A DNA stretch of 64,000 nt, taken from an uncultured Oscillospiraceae bacterium (lineage in GTDB: Bacteria > Bacillota > Clostridia > Oscillospirales > Oscillospiraceae). Below the pieces are notes generated by a model. That model saw only the letters and a program-made list of their open reading frames with translations, ran no database searches and was not told the origin of the DNA. Below, one piece after another: positions 50,674 through 59,672 of the stretch. Numbering within the stretch: position 1 is the first letter of the stretch; every line of letters begins with the position of its first letter. Location: positions 1-64,000 of the forward strand of contig CAKTMC010000010.1 in the NCBI GenBank assembly GCA_934573735.1. The letters run 5' to 3'. Both the position numbers and the translations under genes were made by a program.

Positions 50674-53169
50674 TTACTTGACGCTCTTGAGCTTTGTCGC
50701 TTCCTTGTAGGGCTTGAAGATCATATACACTATGAACGCGAGCGCAGCGACTGCCGCAATAAGCCCGATAACATTGACATTCCCTGTGAAAAGCCCGCCG
50801 AACTGGTTTATCATCAGCGAAACGACATAGGCAAGGCCACACTGATAGCCTATCGCAAACCAAGTCCACTTGGAGTTATTCATCTCGCGCTTTATCGCAC
50901 CGATGGCCGCAAAGCAGGGCGCGCAGAGGAGATTAAACACAAGGAAGGAGTAGCCCGTGATGCCGGTGAAGGCCATGGCGATATTCTGATATACGCTGCC
51001 CTCTCCGCCGCCGTACAGTATGCCGAGGGTGCCGACGATATTCTCCTTTGCGACAAGACCGGTGATGGACGCGACCGTTGCCTGCCAGCTTCCCCAGCCG
51101 AGCGGTGCGAATATCCATGCGATAGCATTGCCGATGGCTGCAAGGATGGAGTAATCTATCTGCTCCTCGCTGAGCATACCGAACTTGCCGTCTACCCAGC
51201 CGAAGTAGCTCGTAAACCAAACGAAGATGGTGGACAGCAGGATTATCGTGCCTGCCTTCTTGATAAAGCTCCAGCCGCGCTCCCACATACTGCGCAGGAC
51301 GTTGCCGAGGGTCGGCCAGTGATATGCGGGAAGCTCCATGACGAAGGGCGCAGGCTCGCCGGAGAACATTCTTGTTTTCTTGAGCATGATGCCGGATATG
51401 ATTATTGCCGCCATGCCGATGAAATACGCGGAGGTCGAGACGAGTGCGCTGCCGCCGAACAGTGCGCCCGCGATCATTCCGATAAAGGGCACTTTAGCGC
51501 CGCAGGGGATGAAGGTCGTGGTCATTATCGTCATGCGGCGGTCACGCTCGTTTTCAATGGTGCGGGATGCCATGATACCGGGCACGCCGCAGCCGACGCC
51601 GATGAGCATCGGGATAAAGCTCTTGCCGGAAAGACCGAACTTGCGGAAGATACGGTCGAGCACAAAGGCGATACGCGCCATATAGCCGCAGGCCTCAAGG
51701 AAGGCCAGCATCAAAAACAGCACCAGCATCTGCGGCACAAAGCCGAGCACCGCGCCCACACCGGCGACTATACCGTCAAGGATAAGCCCGCTCAGCCAGT
51801 CCGCCGCGTTCGCCGCCTCAAGCCCCTTTCCTATGAGCACCGGGATGCCGGGGACCCACACGCCGTAGTCGGCAGGGTCTGGAGCGTCAAAGCCGTTTTC
51901 CTTGAGATAGGCGACGGCGTCCAGATAGCTCATGGCCACCGTGCTTTCCTCGTCCGCGTCCGCAGGGATGGCGTCATAGTACGCCGTCATGTCGTTTATG
52001 GCGAGAGTTTCCTCATCCTCGACTCCGATGACCGCGCTGTCGGTCTCGGGCGTGAAGGCCTCGGCCTCGGCGAGTATCGCATCGCCGTCAAAGTCCTCCG
52101 CCTCGGGATCTATCTCAGAGTCGAGGAAGGCGTCCAGAGCCGTGAGCGCCGCCGTGTAGTCGTCGTTTACCTCGTTATACGCGGCGGAGCCTATGCCGAG
52201 GAAATGCCAGCCGTCGCCGAATACGCCGTCATTCGCCCAGTCGGTTGCCGGCGCGCCGACGGCGACCATAGCTACCCAGTAGACGAAGAACATGACCGCA
52301 GCGAATATCGGAAGTCCCAGCCAGCGGTTTGTGACCACGCGGTCGATTTTATCCGAGCTTGAAAGCCCGCCCTGCTTTTTCTTCTTATAGCAGCCCTTGA
52401 TAATGCTCGCTATGTAGACGTAGCGCTCGTTTGTGATGATGCTCTCCGCGTCGTCGTCCAGCTCTTTTTCGGCGGCTCTGATGTCCTCCTCAATGTGCTC
52501 GAGCACATCGGCGGGAATGGAGAGCTTTGCAAGCACCTTGTCGTCGCGCTCAAAAATCTTTATCGCGTACCAGCGCTGCTGCTCCTCAGGCATATTGTGT
52601 ACGGCGGCCTCCTCGATATGCGCTATCGCGTGCTCGACAACGCCGGAGAAGGTGTGCATGGGGACGGTCTTTGCGCTTTTCGCCGCCTTTACCGCGGCCT
52701 CGGCTGCAAGCATAACGCCGTCGCCCTTGAGCGCCGATATCTCATAGACCTCACAGCCCAGCTCCCGCGAAAGCTCCTTGATGTTTATCTGGTCGCCGTT
52801 TTTACGCACCACGTCCATCATGTTTATCGCAACGACGACGGGGATGCCAAGCTCGGTGAGCTGAGTCGTCAGGTAGAGATTGCGCTCAAGATTTGTGCCG
52901 TCCACGATATTCAAAATCGCGTCGGGACGCTCGTCTATCAGGTAATTACGCGCCACGACCTCCTCCAGCGTGTAGGGGGACAGCGAGTAAATACCCGGCA
53001 GGTCCATGATGACGACATTCTCATGCCGCTTGAGCTTGCCCTCCTTCTTCTCGACCGTCACGCCCGGCCAGTTGCCGACAAACTGGTTTGAGCCGGTCAG
53101 GGCATTGAAGAGCGTTGTCTTGCCGCTGTTCGGATTGCCGGCAAGGGCAATTTTTATCTGTCTTTCCAT
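50674..53169 (-). CDS. feoB: Ferrous iron transporter FeoB
   Basis: Imports Fe(II) across the cytoplasmic membrane. The 831-residue protein has an N-terminal G domain (GNPNSGKTT 11-19, DLPG 56-59, NMMD 116-119), a GDI helical domain (about 170-265) and two Gate regions, with CGVPGIMASRTIENERDRR and PCGAKVPF matching the family. Odd point: between the first and second membrane segments there is an acidic insertion of about 115 residues (about 322-438), predicted outside the cell. AAAGGAG precedes the ATG. A candidate operator lies upstream at 53211-53226. Confidence 0.96.
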   Translation of the reverse strand: MERQIKIALAGNPNSGKTTLFNALTGSNQFVGNWPGVTVEKKEGKLKRHENVVIMDLPGIYSLSPYTLEEVVARNYLIDERPDAILNIVDGTNLERNLYLTTQLTELGIPVVVAINMMDVVRKNGDQINIKELSRELGCEVYEISALKGDGVMLAAEAAVKAAKSAKTVPMHTFSGVVEHAIAHIEEAAVHNMPEEQQRWYAIKIFERDDKVLAKLSIPADVLEHIEEDIRAAEKELDDDAESIITNERYVYIASIIKGCYKKKKQGGLSSSDKIDRVVTNRWLGLPIFAAVMFFVYWVAMVAVGAPATDWANDGVFGDGWHFLGIGSAAYNEVNDDYTAALTALDAFLDSEIDPEAEDFDGDAILAEAEAFTPETDSAVIGVEDEETLAINDMTAYYDAIPADADEESTVAMSYLDAVAYLKENGFDAPDPADYGVWVPGIPVLIGKGLEAANAADWLSGLILDGIVAGVGAVLGFVPQMLVLFLMLAFLEACGYMARIAFVLDRIFRKFGLSGKSFIPMLIGVGCGVPGIMASRTIENERDRRMTIMTTTFIPCGAKVPFIGMIAGALFGGSALVSTSAYFIGMAAIIISGIMLKKTRMFSGEPAPFVMELPAYHWPTLGNVLRSMWERGWSFIKKAGTIILLSTIFVWFTSYFGWVDGKFGMLSEEQIDYSILAAIGNAIAWIFAPLGWGSWQATVASITGLVAKENIVGTLGILYGGGEGSVYQNIAMAFTGITGYSFLVFNLLCAPCFAAIGAIKREMNNSKWTWFAIGYQCGLAYVVSLMINQFGGLFTGNVNVIGLIAAVAALAFIVYMIFKPYKEATKLKSVK

Positions 53170-53210
53170 ATTAAAAGCTCCTTTTAAGCTCTCTTGTAAT
53201 ATCTCCGGCG

Positions 53211-53226
53211 GTTAAGCAAGCTTAAC
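53211..53226. promoter_or_regulatory. Candidate iron-regulator operator before feoB
   Basis: GTTAAGCAAGCTTAAC matches GTTAA-N6-TTAAC. It lies 42 bases upstream of the feoB start, in the gap after the second feoA. Confidence 0.65.
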
Positions 53227-53240
53227 TCGCCTGCAAAAAA

Positions 53241-53462
53241 TTATTCGACCTCTATCATTTCGGCGTCGGCCCGTCTCAGGCTAAGCTCATAGCCGCGAAC
53301 TGTCAGCTCAACGGGGTCGCCGAGCGGGGCAAGCTTGCGGACGTAGACCTCAACGCCCTTGGTAATGCCCATGTCCATTATCCGGCGCTTGACCGCGCCC
53401 TCGCCGTGGAGCCTTACGACCTTGACCGTTTCTCCGACCTTGGTCTCCTTCAGTGTTTTCAT
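53241..53462 (-). CDS. feoA: FeoA domain protein (second)
   Basis: A 73-residue SH3-like FeoA protein that modulates FeoB; family segments KVVRLHGEGAVKRRIMDMGI and LAPLGDPVELTVRGYELSLR. GGAGAGAGGACA lies before the ATG. It follows the first feoA by 14 bases and precedes feoB. Confidence 0.93.
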   Translation of the reverse strand: MKTLKETKVGETVKVVRLHGEGAVKRRIMDMGITKGVEVYVRKLAPLGDPVELTVRGYELSLRRADAEMIEVE

Positions 53463-53476
53463 TGTCCTCTCTCCTT

Positions 53477-53689
53477 TTATACCATGATTTTTCCTGCCAT
53501 CTCCTTGCTGATGGCTATTCTGGACTCCTTGACCTTGACTATCAGGTTGCCGCCGATGGTCGAGATGACCGTCACGCTGCCGCCCGCGACAAGACCGAGA
53601 TCCTCCAGATGCTTTTTCACCTCAGGACTACCGCCGACCTTTCTTATCATGTTCTCCTCGCCGGCGTCTGCCAGAGTAAGCGGCATCAT
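53477..53689 (-). CDS. feoA: FeoA domain protein (first)
   Basis: A 70-residue FeoA protein with the family pattern MIRKVGGSPEVKKHLEDLGL and GGNLIVKVKESRIAISKEMA. It is the first gene of the feoA-feoA-feoB-(Cys-rich protein) operon. GGAGGG lies upstream of the ATG. Two GTTAA-N6-TTAAC-type sites lie 47-96 bases upstream. Confidence 0.92.
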   Translation of the reverse strand: MMPLTLADAGEENMIRKVGGSPEVKKHLEDLGLVAGGSVTVISTIGGNLIVKVKESRIAISKEMAGKIMV

Positions 53690-53735
53690 ATATATCCCTC
53701 CGTATCTTAGTAGCTCAGCGCGATACGCGATGCTG

Positions 53736-53785
53736 GTTAGTTTGCCTTAACTCATGAAATGAAGAATAAGTTAAGCTTCCTTAAC
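53736..53785. promoter_or_regulatory. Paired candidate operators before feoA
   Basis: GTTAAGCTTCCTTAAC (53770-53785) fits GTTAA-N6-TTAAC exactly; GTTAGTTTGCCTTAAC (53736-53751) fits with one mismatch. Their centres are 34 bases apart, in the promoter region of the feo operon. Confidence 0.65.
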
Positions 53786-53860
53786 CGTCTCGCAGTTTAA
53801 CACGTCTAACCGCGCTTGTCAATAGTATTTCCCGATATTTTTTTCGACCTTGCAATTTTG

Positions 53861-53876
53861 GTTAAATTGTGTTAAC
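53861..53876. promoter_or_regulatory. Candidate operator before the DtxR-family gene
   Basis: GTTAAATTGTGTTAAC fits GTTAA-N6-TTAAC exactly and is extended by G and C to GGTTAA-N6-TTAACC. It lies 38 bases upstream of the regulator start, suggesting autoregulation. Confidence 0.65.
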
Positions 53877-53914
53877 CTTTATACATCAAGAAGTAGAGGA
53901 CGGTGCAGTTTGCC

Positions 53915-54292
53915 ATGGAGATACTGAGAGCCTCCGAGGATTATCTCGAGGCGATGCTTATAATGAAGGAGAGGCACGGCTATGTCCGCTCCATCGACGT
54001 GGCGGAGTATTTGGGCGTGACAAAGCCCAGTGTGAGCTATGCGACAAAGCGGCTCAAGGAGAGCGGGCATATCACGATGGATAAGGACGGTCTGATAACG
54101 CTGACGGAAAGCGGCATGGCGGTTGCGGCGAGTATGCTCGACCGGCATAAGACGCTGACGGCGTTTTTGATAAATATAGGCGTGGATAAGGACACCGCCG
54201 AGGCCGATGCCTGCAAAATGGAGCACGATATAAGCCAGCAGACCTTTGAGGCCATCTGCCGCCACGCCAGAAGTCACATCAAAGAAGAATAA
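53915..54292 (+). CDS. DtxR/MntR-family metal-dependent regulator
   Basis: A 125-residue repressor with the family N-terminal winged helix (ASEDYLEAML, GYVRSIDVAEYLGVTKPSVS) and the metal-binding/dimerisation domain (ADACKMEHDIS with Cys, Glu and His). In this position, divergent from feoA, it most likely controls iron uptake, although MntR-like manganese sensing cannot be excluded. ATG 53915 fits the family N-terminus; a GTG at 53903, closer to AGAGGA, is an alternative. Confidence 0.88.
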   Translation: MEILRASEDYLEAMLIMKERHGYVRSIDVAEYLGVTKPSVSYATKRLKESGHITMDKDGLITLTESGMAVAASMLDRHKTLTAFLINIGVDKDTAEADACKMEHDISQQTFEAICRHARSHIKEE

Positions 54293-54315
54293 TTATATTG
54301 TTATATATATTATTG

Positions 54316-54340
54316 AAACTCCGCTGAAAGGCGGAGTTTT
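54316..54340 (+). terminator. Terminator of the DtxR-family gene
   Basis: AAACTCCGC-TGAAAG-GCGGAGTTT is followed by TGCTTTTT, 24 bases past the stop. Confidence 0.9.
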
Positions 54341-54397
54341 GCTTTTTCGGTGTGGAGGCCTCCGCAAAAATCGGCGCCCCCCGCCCAGCTCTGCCTC

Positions 54398-54437
54398 CGT
54401 CATGCCGGGACCGGTGCTCACACCGGTCTCGGCATGC
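54398..54437. repeat. Solitary B-arm-like hairpin
   Basis: CATGCCGGGACCGGTG and CACCGGTCTCGGCATG (one mismatch) form a hairpin with the same layout as the GAGACCAGTT/AACTGGTCTC arm of element B. It stands alone before the GH3 stop codon. Confidence 0.55.
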
Positions 54438-54455
54438 TCAGGATATCTTGTTATA

Positions 54456-56906
54456 TCATCCTTCTGAAACGCGGCTGTCGAGCACGCTTTTTATAATTCT
54501 TGCGGCGGAGCGCCGGAGATCCTCATCGGTCAGGCGGAAGCCCTTAAGCCCGCGGCGAATTGCAAGCTTATCAAGCGGCGAGCCCGGCATTATAAGGTCG
54601 TTTCCCGCGCCGATGGCGCTGCCCGCGTCCGCAAGACCGGGAAGGGTCGAATACCAGTCGCTCATCACCACGCCCTCAAAGCCCCACTCGTTTCTCAAAA
54701 CGGCGGTGCAGAGGTCGTGACTGTTTGCGGTATAAACTCCGTTTAGCATATTATAGCTTGTCATGAGCGCCTTGGGACTCGCCTCGCGGACGCATATCTC
54801 AAAGCCCTTGAGATATATCTCGCGCAGCGCACGCTCATGGACAATGCTGTCGTTTTTGTTGCGGTTATTCTCAAGATTGTTGCAGGCGAGGTGCTTTACC
54901 GTCGCGTAGCAGCCCTCGATGCTCTGCACTCCGCGCACTATCGCCGCCGCAAGCTTACCGCTCAGGACGGGATCCTCGGAAAGATACTCAAAATTCCGCC
55001 CGCAGAGGGGGTTACGGTGGATGTTCATGGCGGGGGCAAGCCAGTAGCTCACGCCGTATTCGTCCATCTCCCGCGCCACGGCCTTGCCCACCCGCTCGCA
55101 AAGCTCACTGTTCCAGGTCTGCGCCAGAGCGGTGCCGACCGGGAAGGCCGTTGCAAGCTGATAAAGCGCCTCGTCCTCGGGCGAGGCCGCAAGATACCGG
55201 CGCAGCTTCTCCGGGAGCGAGTTCATAATATCGCTTATATACGCGCCCTTGATAAAGCGCAGGCGGCCGCGGCTGTTGAGCGCAGACTCGCGCAGCAGGC
55301 GCAGTCCGGCAGGCCCGTCGGCGAGATTGAGATTGGTGATGCCCTTGCCGACAAGCTTATCCGTCGTGCGTCCGATGGAGCCGGGAGTGAAGTTATGGCT
55401 TGTGCTGAACATCCCGCTTATGCCGGAGCCGACGCAGAGCCTTATCATATCGCTGCTTGTGAGGCGGGAGAGGATGGCGCGGACGTTTTTGTCATCGCAG
55501 ACCGAGTCCTCGTGATAGTCAACGGCGGCGCATTTTATCCCGGCGGCGCTCAGCGCAAGACGCGGGAGAGCCTCAAGCGCGTCGGTATTTTTGCGTATCG
55601 CGGGGGCTATCTCCTCAAAGTCGATTTTCACGGGGCAGATATGCCGCAGCCTTTGAAGCTCCGCCGTATCGTCGAGAGCTATGACGGCGGCGGGGCGCGT
55701 TGCGTCTGACGAGCAGCCGACGCGGAGAATATAATCGCCCTTTTCAAGGATATATGCACCTCGGCGCTCCGAGTAGCTTGCCATATAATCGAGCGGGAAG
55801 CTTATTTCAAGCCTTTCCTCCTCACCGGGGGCAAGAGCGGCGGTCTTTGCAAAGCCGACAAGCCGCTGATACTCCTTCACAAGCTCGCCCTGCGGCGCGG
55901 AGACATAGACCTGCACGACCTCCTTGCCGCGCATGGAGCCGGTATTTTTGACCGATACGGAGAGCCTTAGCCTGCGCTCCTCAAGGCTGACCGAGGCATC
56001 GGAGAGCGCAAAGCTTGTATATGACAGACCAAAGCCGAAGGAGTAGCGGCGCACAGCCTCAAAGCTGTCGTAATAGCGATATCCGACGTATATGCCCTCG
56101 CGGTAAAACTCGCGCGCAGTATCGCCGTTTAAGTAGCTGTACTGCATGGCACAGGGCACATCGGCGTAGCAGCGCGCCCATGTATCCGTGAGCTTGCCGC
56201 AGGGATTTGCCCTGCCGCTTATAATGTCGGCAAGCGCGGCGCCGCCCTCCATGCCCTGCTGACAAAACCAGATGACCGCCGTGACCTCGTCGTCCAGAGT
56301 GCCTATATCGAGATAGGAGCCGGAATTTATCACAAGGACGGAGTTTTTGTAGCCTGCCGCGATTTTCCGGATGCTTTCCGTCTCGGCGGCGCTGAGCTCA
56401 AAGTCTCCGCTTTTCGGCGTCCTGTCCGCGCCCTCGCCCGCCTGCCTTGCAACGACGTAAATAGCCGTGTCGCAGGCGGAGCCTTTTATATCCTCGTCGG
56501 ATACGGCGCGTCCGGCGGGAGGAGTAAATGGCTCAAGCATACTGTTCATTATCCCCGCGCCCTGAGCGCTGCGCAGGGCAAGCCAAGCCTTCTCCGCCTC
56601 GCGGCATTCGCGCTCAAAGTCGCCTATCCAGCCGTAGCTTGCTATCTCATAGCCCGCAAGCTCCAGCCCCTCAAGTATGGTGACGGCGTGGCGCTCGTTG
56701 ACCTCGCCCGAGCCGGTGCCGCCCTTGACGGTGCGCGATGCACCCGCGCCGTAGAGTGCTATTCTGCCGGGCTTAACGGGAAGCGCCCCCTCGTTTTTCA
56801 GCAGGACTATGCCCTCTCTTGCGGCGGCGCGCGCCAGCTCACGGTTTTCACGCTGTAGCGGCGTTACAGCGTCGCTCGTTGCGGCTCTTATTATGCGCTC
56901 TTTCAT
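54456..56906 (-). CDS. Glycoside hydrolase family 3 protein with permuted domain order
   Basis: An 816-residue cytosolic GH3 enzyme (no signal peptide). The order of domains is swapped: the alpha/beta-sandwich domain comes first (about 1-270, GIVLLKNEGALPV...GTGSGEVN), then the fibronectin-III-like domain (about 290-420), and the TIM barrel last (about 470-816), with LACNNLENNRNKNDS and nucleophile D750 in VVMSDWYS. This order is known from some Ruminococcus and Clostridia beta-glucosidases. Substrate not deducible. No transporter gene is adjacent. Confidence 0.9.
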   Translation of the reverse strand: MKERIIRAATSDAVTPLQRENRELARAAAREGIVLLKNEGALPVKPGRIALYGAGASRTVKGGTGSGEVNERHAVTILEGLELAGYEIASYGWIGDFERECREAEKAWLALRSAQGAGIMNSMLEPFTPPAGRAVSDEDIKGSACDTAIYVVARQAGEGADRTPKSGDFELSAAETESIRKIAAGYKNSVLVINSGSYLDIGTLDDEVTAVIWFCQQGMEGGAALADIISGRANPCGKLTDTWARCYADVPCAMQYSYLNGDTAREFYREGIYVGYRYYDSFEAVRRYSFGFGLSYTSFALSDASVSLEERRLRLSVSVKNTGSMRGKEVVQVYVSAPQGELVKEYQRLVGFAKTAALAPGEEERLEISFPLDYMASYSERRGAYILEKGDYILRVGCSSDATRPAAVIALDDTAELQRLRHICPVKIDFEEIAPAIRKNTDALEALPRLALSAAGIKCAAVDYHEDSVCDDKNVRAILSRLTSSDMIRLCVGSGISGMFSTSHNFTPGSIGRTTDKLVGKGITNLNLADGPAGLRLLRESALNSRGRLRFIKGAYISDIMNSLPEKLRRYLAASPEDEALYQLATAFPVGTALAQTWNSELCERVGKAVAREMDEYGVSYWLAPAMNIHRNPLCGRNFEYLSEDPVLSGKLAAAIVRGVQSIEGCYATVKHLACNNLENNRNKNDSIVHERALREIYLKGFEICVREASPKALMTSYNMLNGVYTANSHDLCTAVLRNEWGFEGVVMSDWYSTLPGLADAGSAIGAGNDLIMPGSPLDKLAIRRGLKGFRLTDEDLRRSAARIIKSVLDSRVSEG

Positions 56907-56972
56907 GACCGTACCCCCTGATTTGCATTTTCTTTACTATATTCTATATCACGTCCGGGGTATTTGCAAGAA

Positions 56973-59246
56973 TTATGCGCTTTTACCGGCAAGCTTTTTA
57001 AGCTCCGGCTTACCGTCTGTGATGACTGCGGTAAGCGTATCGCCGCAGACGACCTTGCCCTCGAGCATCAGCTCCGCCGCCGCATCCTCGATGCTTTGCT
57101 GTATCGTGCGGCGCAGAGGACGCGCTCCGTAGCTTTCGTCATAGCCGGCAGAGGCAAGCCATAGCGCGATTTCATCCGGAAGCTCAAGCGTAATGCCAAG
57201 CTTTTCAAAGCGGCGGGCAAGCTCCGAGAGCATCCCGCGCGTTATGCGCAGCATCTCCTCCTCGCCGAGACGGTGGAAAACTATCGTCTCGTCCACGCGG
57301 TTGAGAAACTCCGGGCGGAAGGTCGCCTTTAGCTCCTCCATGACCTGACGGCGCATCTCCGTCTCGCTCCGCGCCGGCTCACAGCCGAAGCCGAGGCGCT
57401 GCCGCTTGTCGCTTATGGTCTTTGCGCCGATGTTTGAGGTCATAACGATGACCGCGTTTCTGAAATCGACGCGCCGCCCGGTGGAGTCCGTGAGATGCCC
57501 GTCGTCCATTATTTGCAGCAGTATGCTCCACACGTCCTCATGCGCCTTTTCAATCTCGTCAAACAACACCACCGACCACGGCTTGCGCCTGACCTTCTCG
57601 GTGAGCTGTCCGCCGTCCTCGTAGCCGACATAGCCCGGAGGCGAGCCGATTAGACGGCTGACCGAGTGCTTTTCCATATACTCGGACATATCTATGCGTA
57701 TCATTGCGCCCTCGTCGCCGTAGACCGTCTGCGCCAGCGCGCGGCAAAGCTCCGTCTTGCCCACGCCGGTGGGACCGAGAAACAGAAAGCTCCCGACCGG
57801 CCGCTGCGGGTCCTTGAGCCCGACTCGGCTGCGGCGTATCGCACGGGCAACGGCGGACACGGCCTCGTCCTGACCGACAATGCGCCTTTTCAGCTCCTCC
57901 TCAAGCGCCCGCAGACGCGCCGACTCGTCCTCGTCTATGCCGCTGACCGGGATATCCGTCCAGCGCGAGACAAGCTCTGCGATATCGGCGCTCGAAAGCT
58001 CCCGCCTCTCGCCGGAGACCTGCAGCCCCGCCGCCGCCTCGTCAAGCAGGTCTATCGCCTTGTCAGGGAGAAAGCGGTCGTTTATATAGCGCACCGAAAG
58101 CTCATAGGCGGCGGCTATCGCCTCGTCGCTGATTTTCAGCTTGTGATGCTGCTCCAGGGCTCCGCGCAGGCTTTTGAGCATTTCCATCGTCTGCGCCCTG
58201 TCCGGCTCCGACACGCGCACCGGCTGAAAGCGCCGCTCGAGCGCCGCGTCCTTTTCAATGTGACGGCGGTATTCGTCCGGAGTCGTCGCGCCGATTATCT
58301 GCACCTCGCCTCGCCCGAGGGCGGGCTTTAGTATATTTGCGGCGTCTATCGCGCCCTCCGCGCTGCCCGCGCCGATTATCGTGTGAAGCTCGTCGATAAA
58401 CAGTATTACGTCCCCGGCGCGGCGCACATCCTTGAGAACGGATTTTACGCGCTCCTCAAAATCGCCCCTGTACTTCGTCCCGGCAAGCATGGCGGGAATA
58501 TCGAGCGAGACTATGCGCTTGCCCGCAAGCTCCGCCGGAGCCTCACCGCGTGCCACCTGCATGGCAAGCCCCTCGGCGACCGCCGTCTTACCCACGCCCG
58601 GCTCTCCGACTAAGACGGGATTATTCTTCGTGCGGCGGCTCAGTATCTGCACGGCACGCTGAATTTCATTGCCTCTGCCGACAACGGGATCGATTTTGCC
58701 GCAAAGCGCCATCTCCGTGAGGTCACGGCTATACTGATCGAGTATTTTAGTCTCGGCGCGGCGAATGCTGCTCCTTGCGCTGCCCACCTGCGCCTTGCCG
58801 TGGGAGGACGGATTTCCGAACACGTCCATGAGCATACTGTATATATCGTTTACGTCAAGACCGAGTGAGCCGAGCACGCGCACGCCGCCGCAGTCCGACT
58901 GACGCAATATGCCGAGCAGCAGGTGCTCCGTGCCGATATAGCTTTGCCCCAGCGCCTCCGCCTCGCCCGCGGCGCGCTCAAAGGCCTGTCTTGCCCGTGC
59001 CGTCAGGCTGTGCTCCGAGGCGGAGGGTGCTCCCACTCCGTCAAGCTCCGCGATGCTCTCACGCAGCCGCCTCTCCGTTATCCCGCAGCGGCGCAGTATG
59101 CGCGCACCCAGACCGTCGCCCTCCAGTAATATGCCGAGCAGCAGATGCTCCGTACCGACGTAGCTGTGCCCCATGCTCCCGGCGCCGGCTCCGGCCTTTT
59201 CAATGGCGTACTCCGCACGCTGAGTGAATTTCTCGTTGCTTCTCAT
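56973..59246 (-). CDS. Clp ATPase, ClpC-like without M-domain
   Basis: A 757-residue Hsp100 unfoldase: double Clp_N repeat (about 1-140), AAA-1 with Walker A GEPGVGKTA (214-222), AAA-2 with Walker A GPTGVGKTE (491-499) and a ClpP-docking LGF loop (RQRLGFG near residue 600). The coiled-coil M-domain that in ClpC lies between DEAAAG (about 402) and the DIAELVSRW segment is missing: only about 15 residues join them. In this it resembles ClpA, though the rest is ClpC-like. M-domain adaptors (MecA, McsB) could not bind as usual. No ctsR/mcsA/mcsB genes are adjacent. Confidence 0.92.
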   Translation of the reverse strand: MRSNEKFTQRAEYAIEKAGAGAGSMGHSYVGTEHLLLGILLEGDGLGARILRRCGITERRLRESIAELDGVGAPSASEHSLTARARQAFERAAGEAEALGQSYIGTEHLLLGILRQSDCGGVRVLGSLGLDVNDIYSMLMDVFGNPSSHGKAQVGSARSSIRRAETKILDQYSRDLTEMALCGKIDPVVGRGNEIQRAVQILSRRTKNNPVLVGEPGVGKTAVAEGLAMQVARGEAPAELAGKRIVSLDIPAMLAGTKYRGDFEERVKSVLKDVRRAGDVILFIDELHTIIGAGSAEGAIDAANILKPALGRGEVQIIGATTPDEYRRHIEKDAALERRFQPVRVSEPDRAQTMEMLKSLRGALEQHHKLKISDEAIAAAYELSVRYINDRFLPDKAIDLLDEAAAGLQVSGERRELSSADIAELVSRWTDIPVSGIDEDESARLRALEEELKRRIVGQDEAVSAVARAIRRSRVGLKDPQRPVGSFLFLGPTGVGKTELCRALAQTVYGDEGAMIRIDMSEYMEKHSVSRLIGSPPGYVGYEDGGQLTEKVRRKPWSVVLFDEIEKAHEDVWSILLQIMDDGHLTDSTGRRVDFRNAVIVMTSNIGAKTISDKRQRLGFGCEPARSETEMRRQVMEELKATFRPEFLNRVDETIVFHRLGEEEMLRITRGMLSELARRFEKLGITLELPDEIALWLASAGYDESYGARPLRRTIQQSIEDAAAELMLEGKVVCGDTLTAVITDGKPELKKLAGKSA

Positions 59247-59384
59247 TGTAACATACCCCTCCGTTGGCGGACTTTATTAGCTGATTATCGCCCATTTCAA
59301 GTGCTGAAAAGCGCGAAACATCCAAGACTACGAAAAATTATTGACAGCTTGGCAAAGAAATATATTTAGTACATAAATTTTTAA

Positions 59385-59412
59385 TTGATTTTTGGAATAT
59401 ATGTGTTACAAT
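59385..59412 (+). promoter_or_regulatory. Promoter of the ferredoxin gene
   Basis: TTGATT (59385-59390) and TACAAT (59407-59412) are 16 bases apart, about 45 bases before the start codon. The gene upstream is divergent. Confidence 0.6.
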
Positions 59413-59456
59413 GTTCAATGACCAAAGAGTCAAAATACATACACGGAGGTAACGTC

Positions 59457-59627
59457 ATGGCTTTTGTTATTACCGACGAGTGCCTGTCCTGCGGTTCCTG
59501 CGCAGCTCAGTGCCCTGCCGATGCAATCGAGATGGGCGATCTTCACTACGAGATCGACGCCGATAAGTGCCTGGAGTGCGGCGCATGCGCAGCCCAGTGC
59601 CCTGCCGAGGCTATCGTATCCGAGTAA
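59457..59627 (+). CDS. 2[4Fe-4S] ferredoxin
   Basis: A 56-residue clostridial-type ferredoxin, the main low-potential electron carrier of anaerobes. Two complete cluster motifs: C9, C12, C15, C19 (CLSCGSCAAQCP) and C38, C41, C44, C48 (CLECGACAAQCP). ATG 59457 follows CGGAGG; the open frame upstream is promoter. It is monocistronic, ending at the hairpin at 59638. Confidence 0.97.
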   Translation: MAFVITDECLSCGSCAAQCPADAIEMGDLHYEIDADKCLECGACAAQCPAEAIVSE

Positions 59628-59637
59628 GCAGAACAAT

Positions 59638-59672
59638 AGATTAGGGGGCGATGAACATCGCCCCCTAATCTT
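59638..59672 (+). terminator. Terminator of the ferredoxin gene, first copy
   Basis: AGATTAGGGGGCGATG pairs with CATCGCCCCCTAATCT around AA. The same 35 bases recur exactly at 59833-59867; an element C copy fills the space between. Confidence 0.9.

Noticed and set aside
50614..52362. 582-residue plus-strand frame opposite feoB
   Set aside because: Charged, His/Arg-rich antisense composition without motif; feoB on the minus strand is unmistakable.
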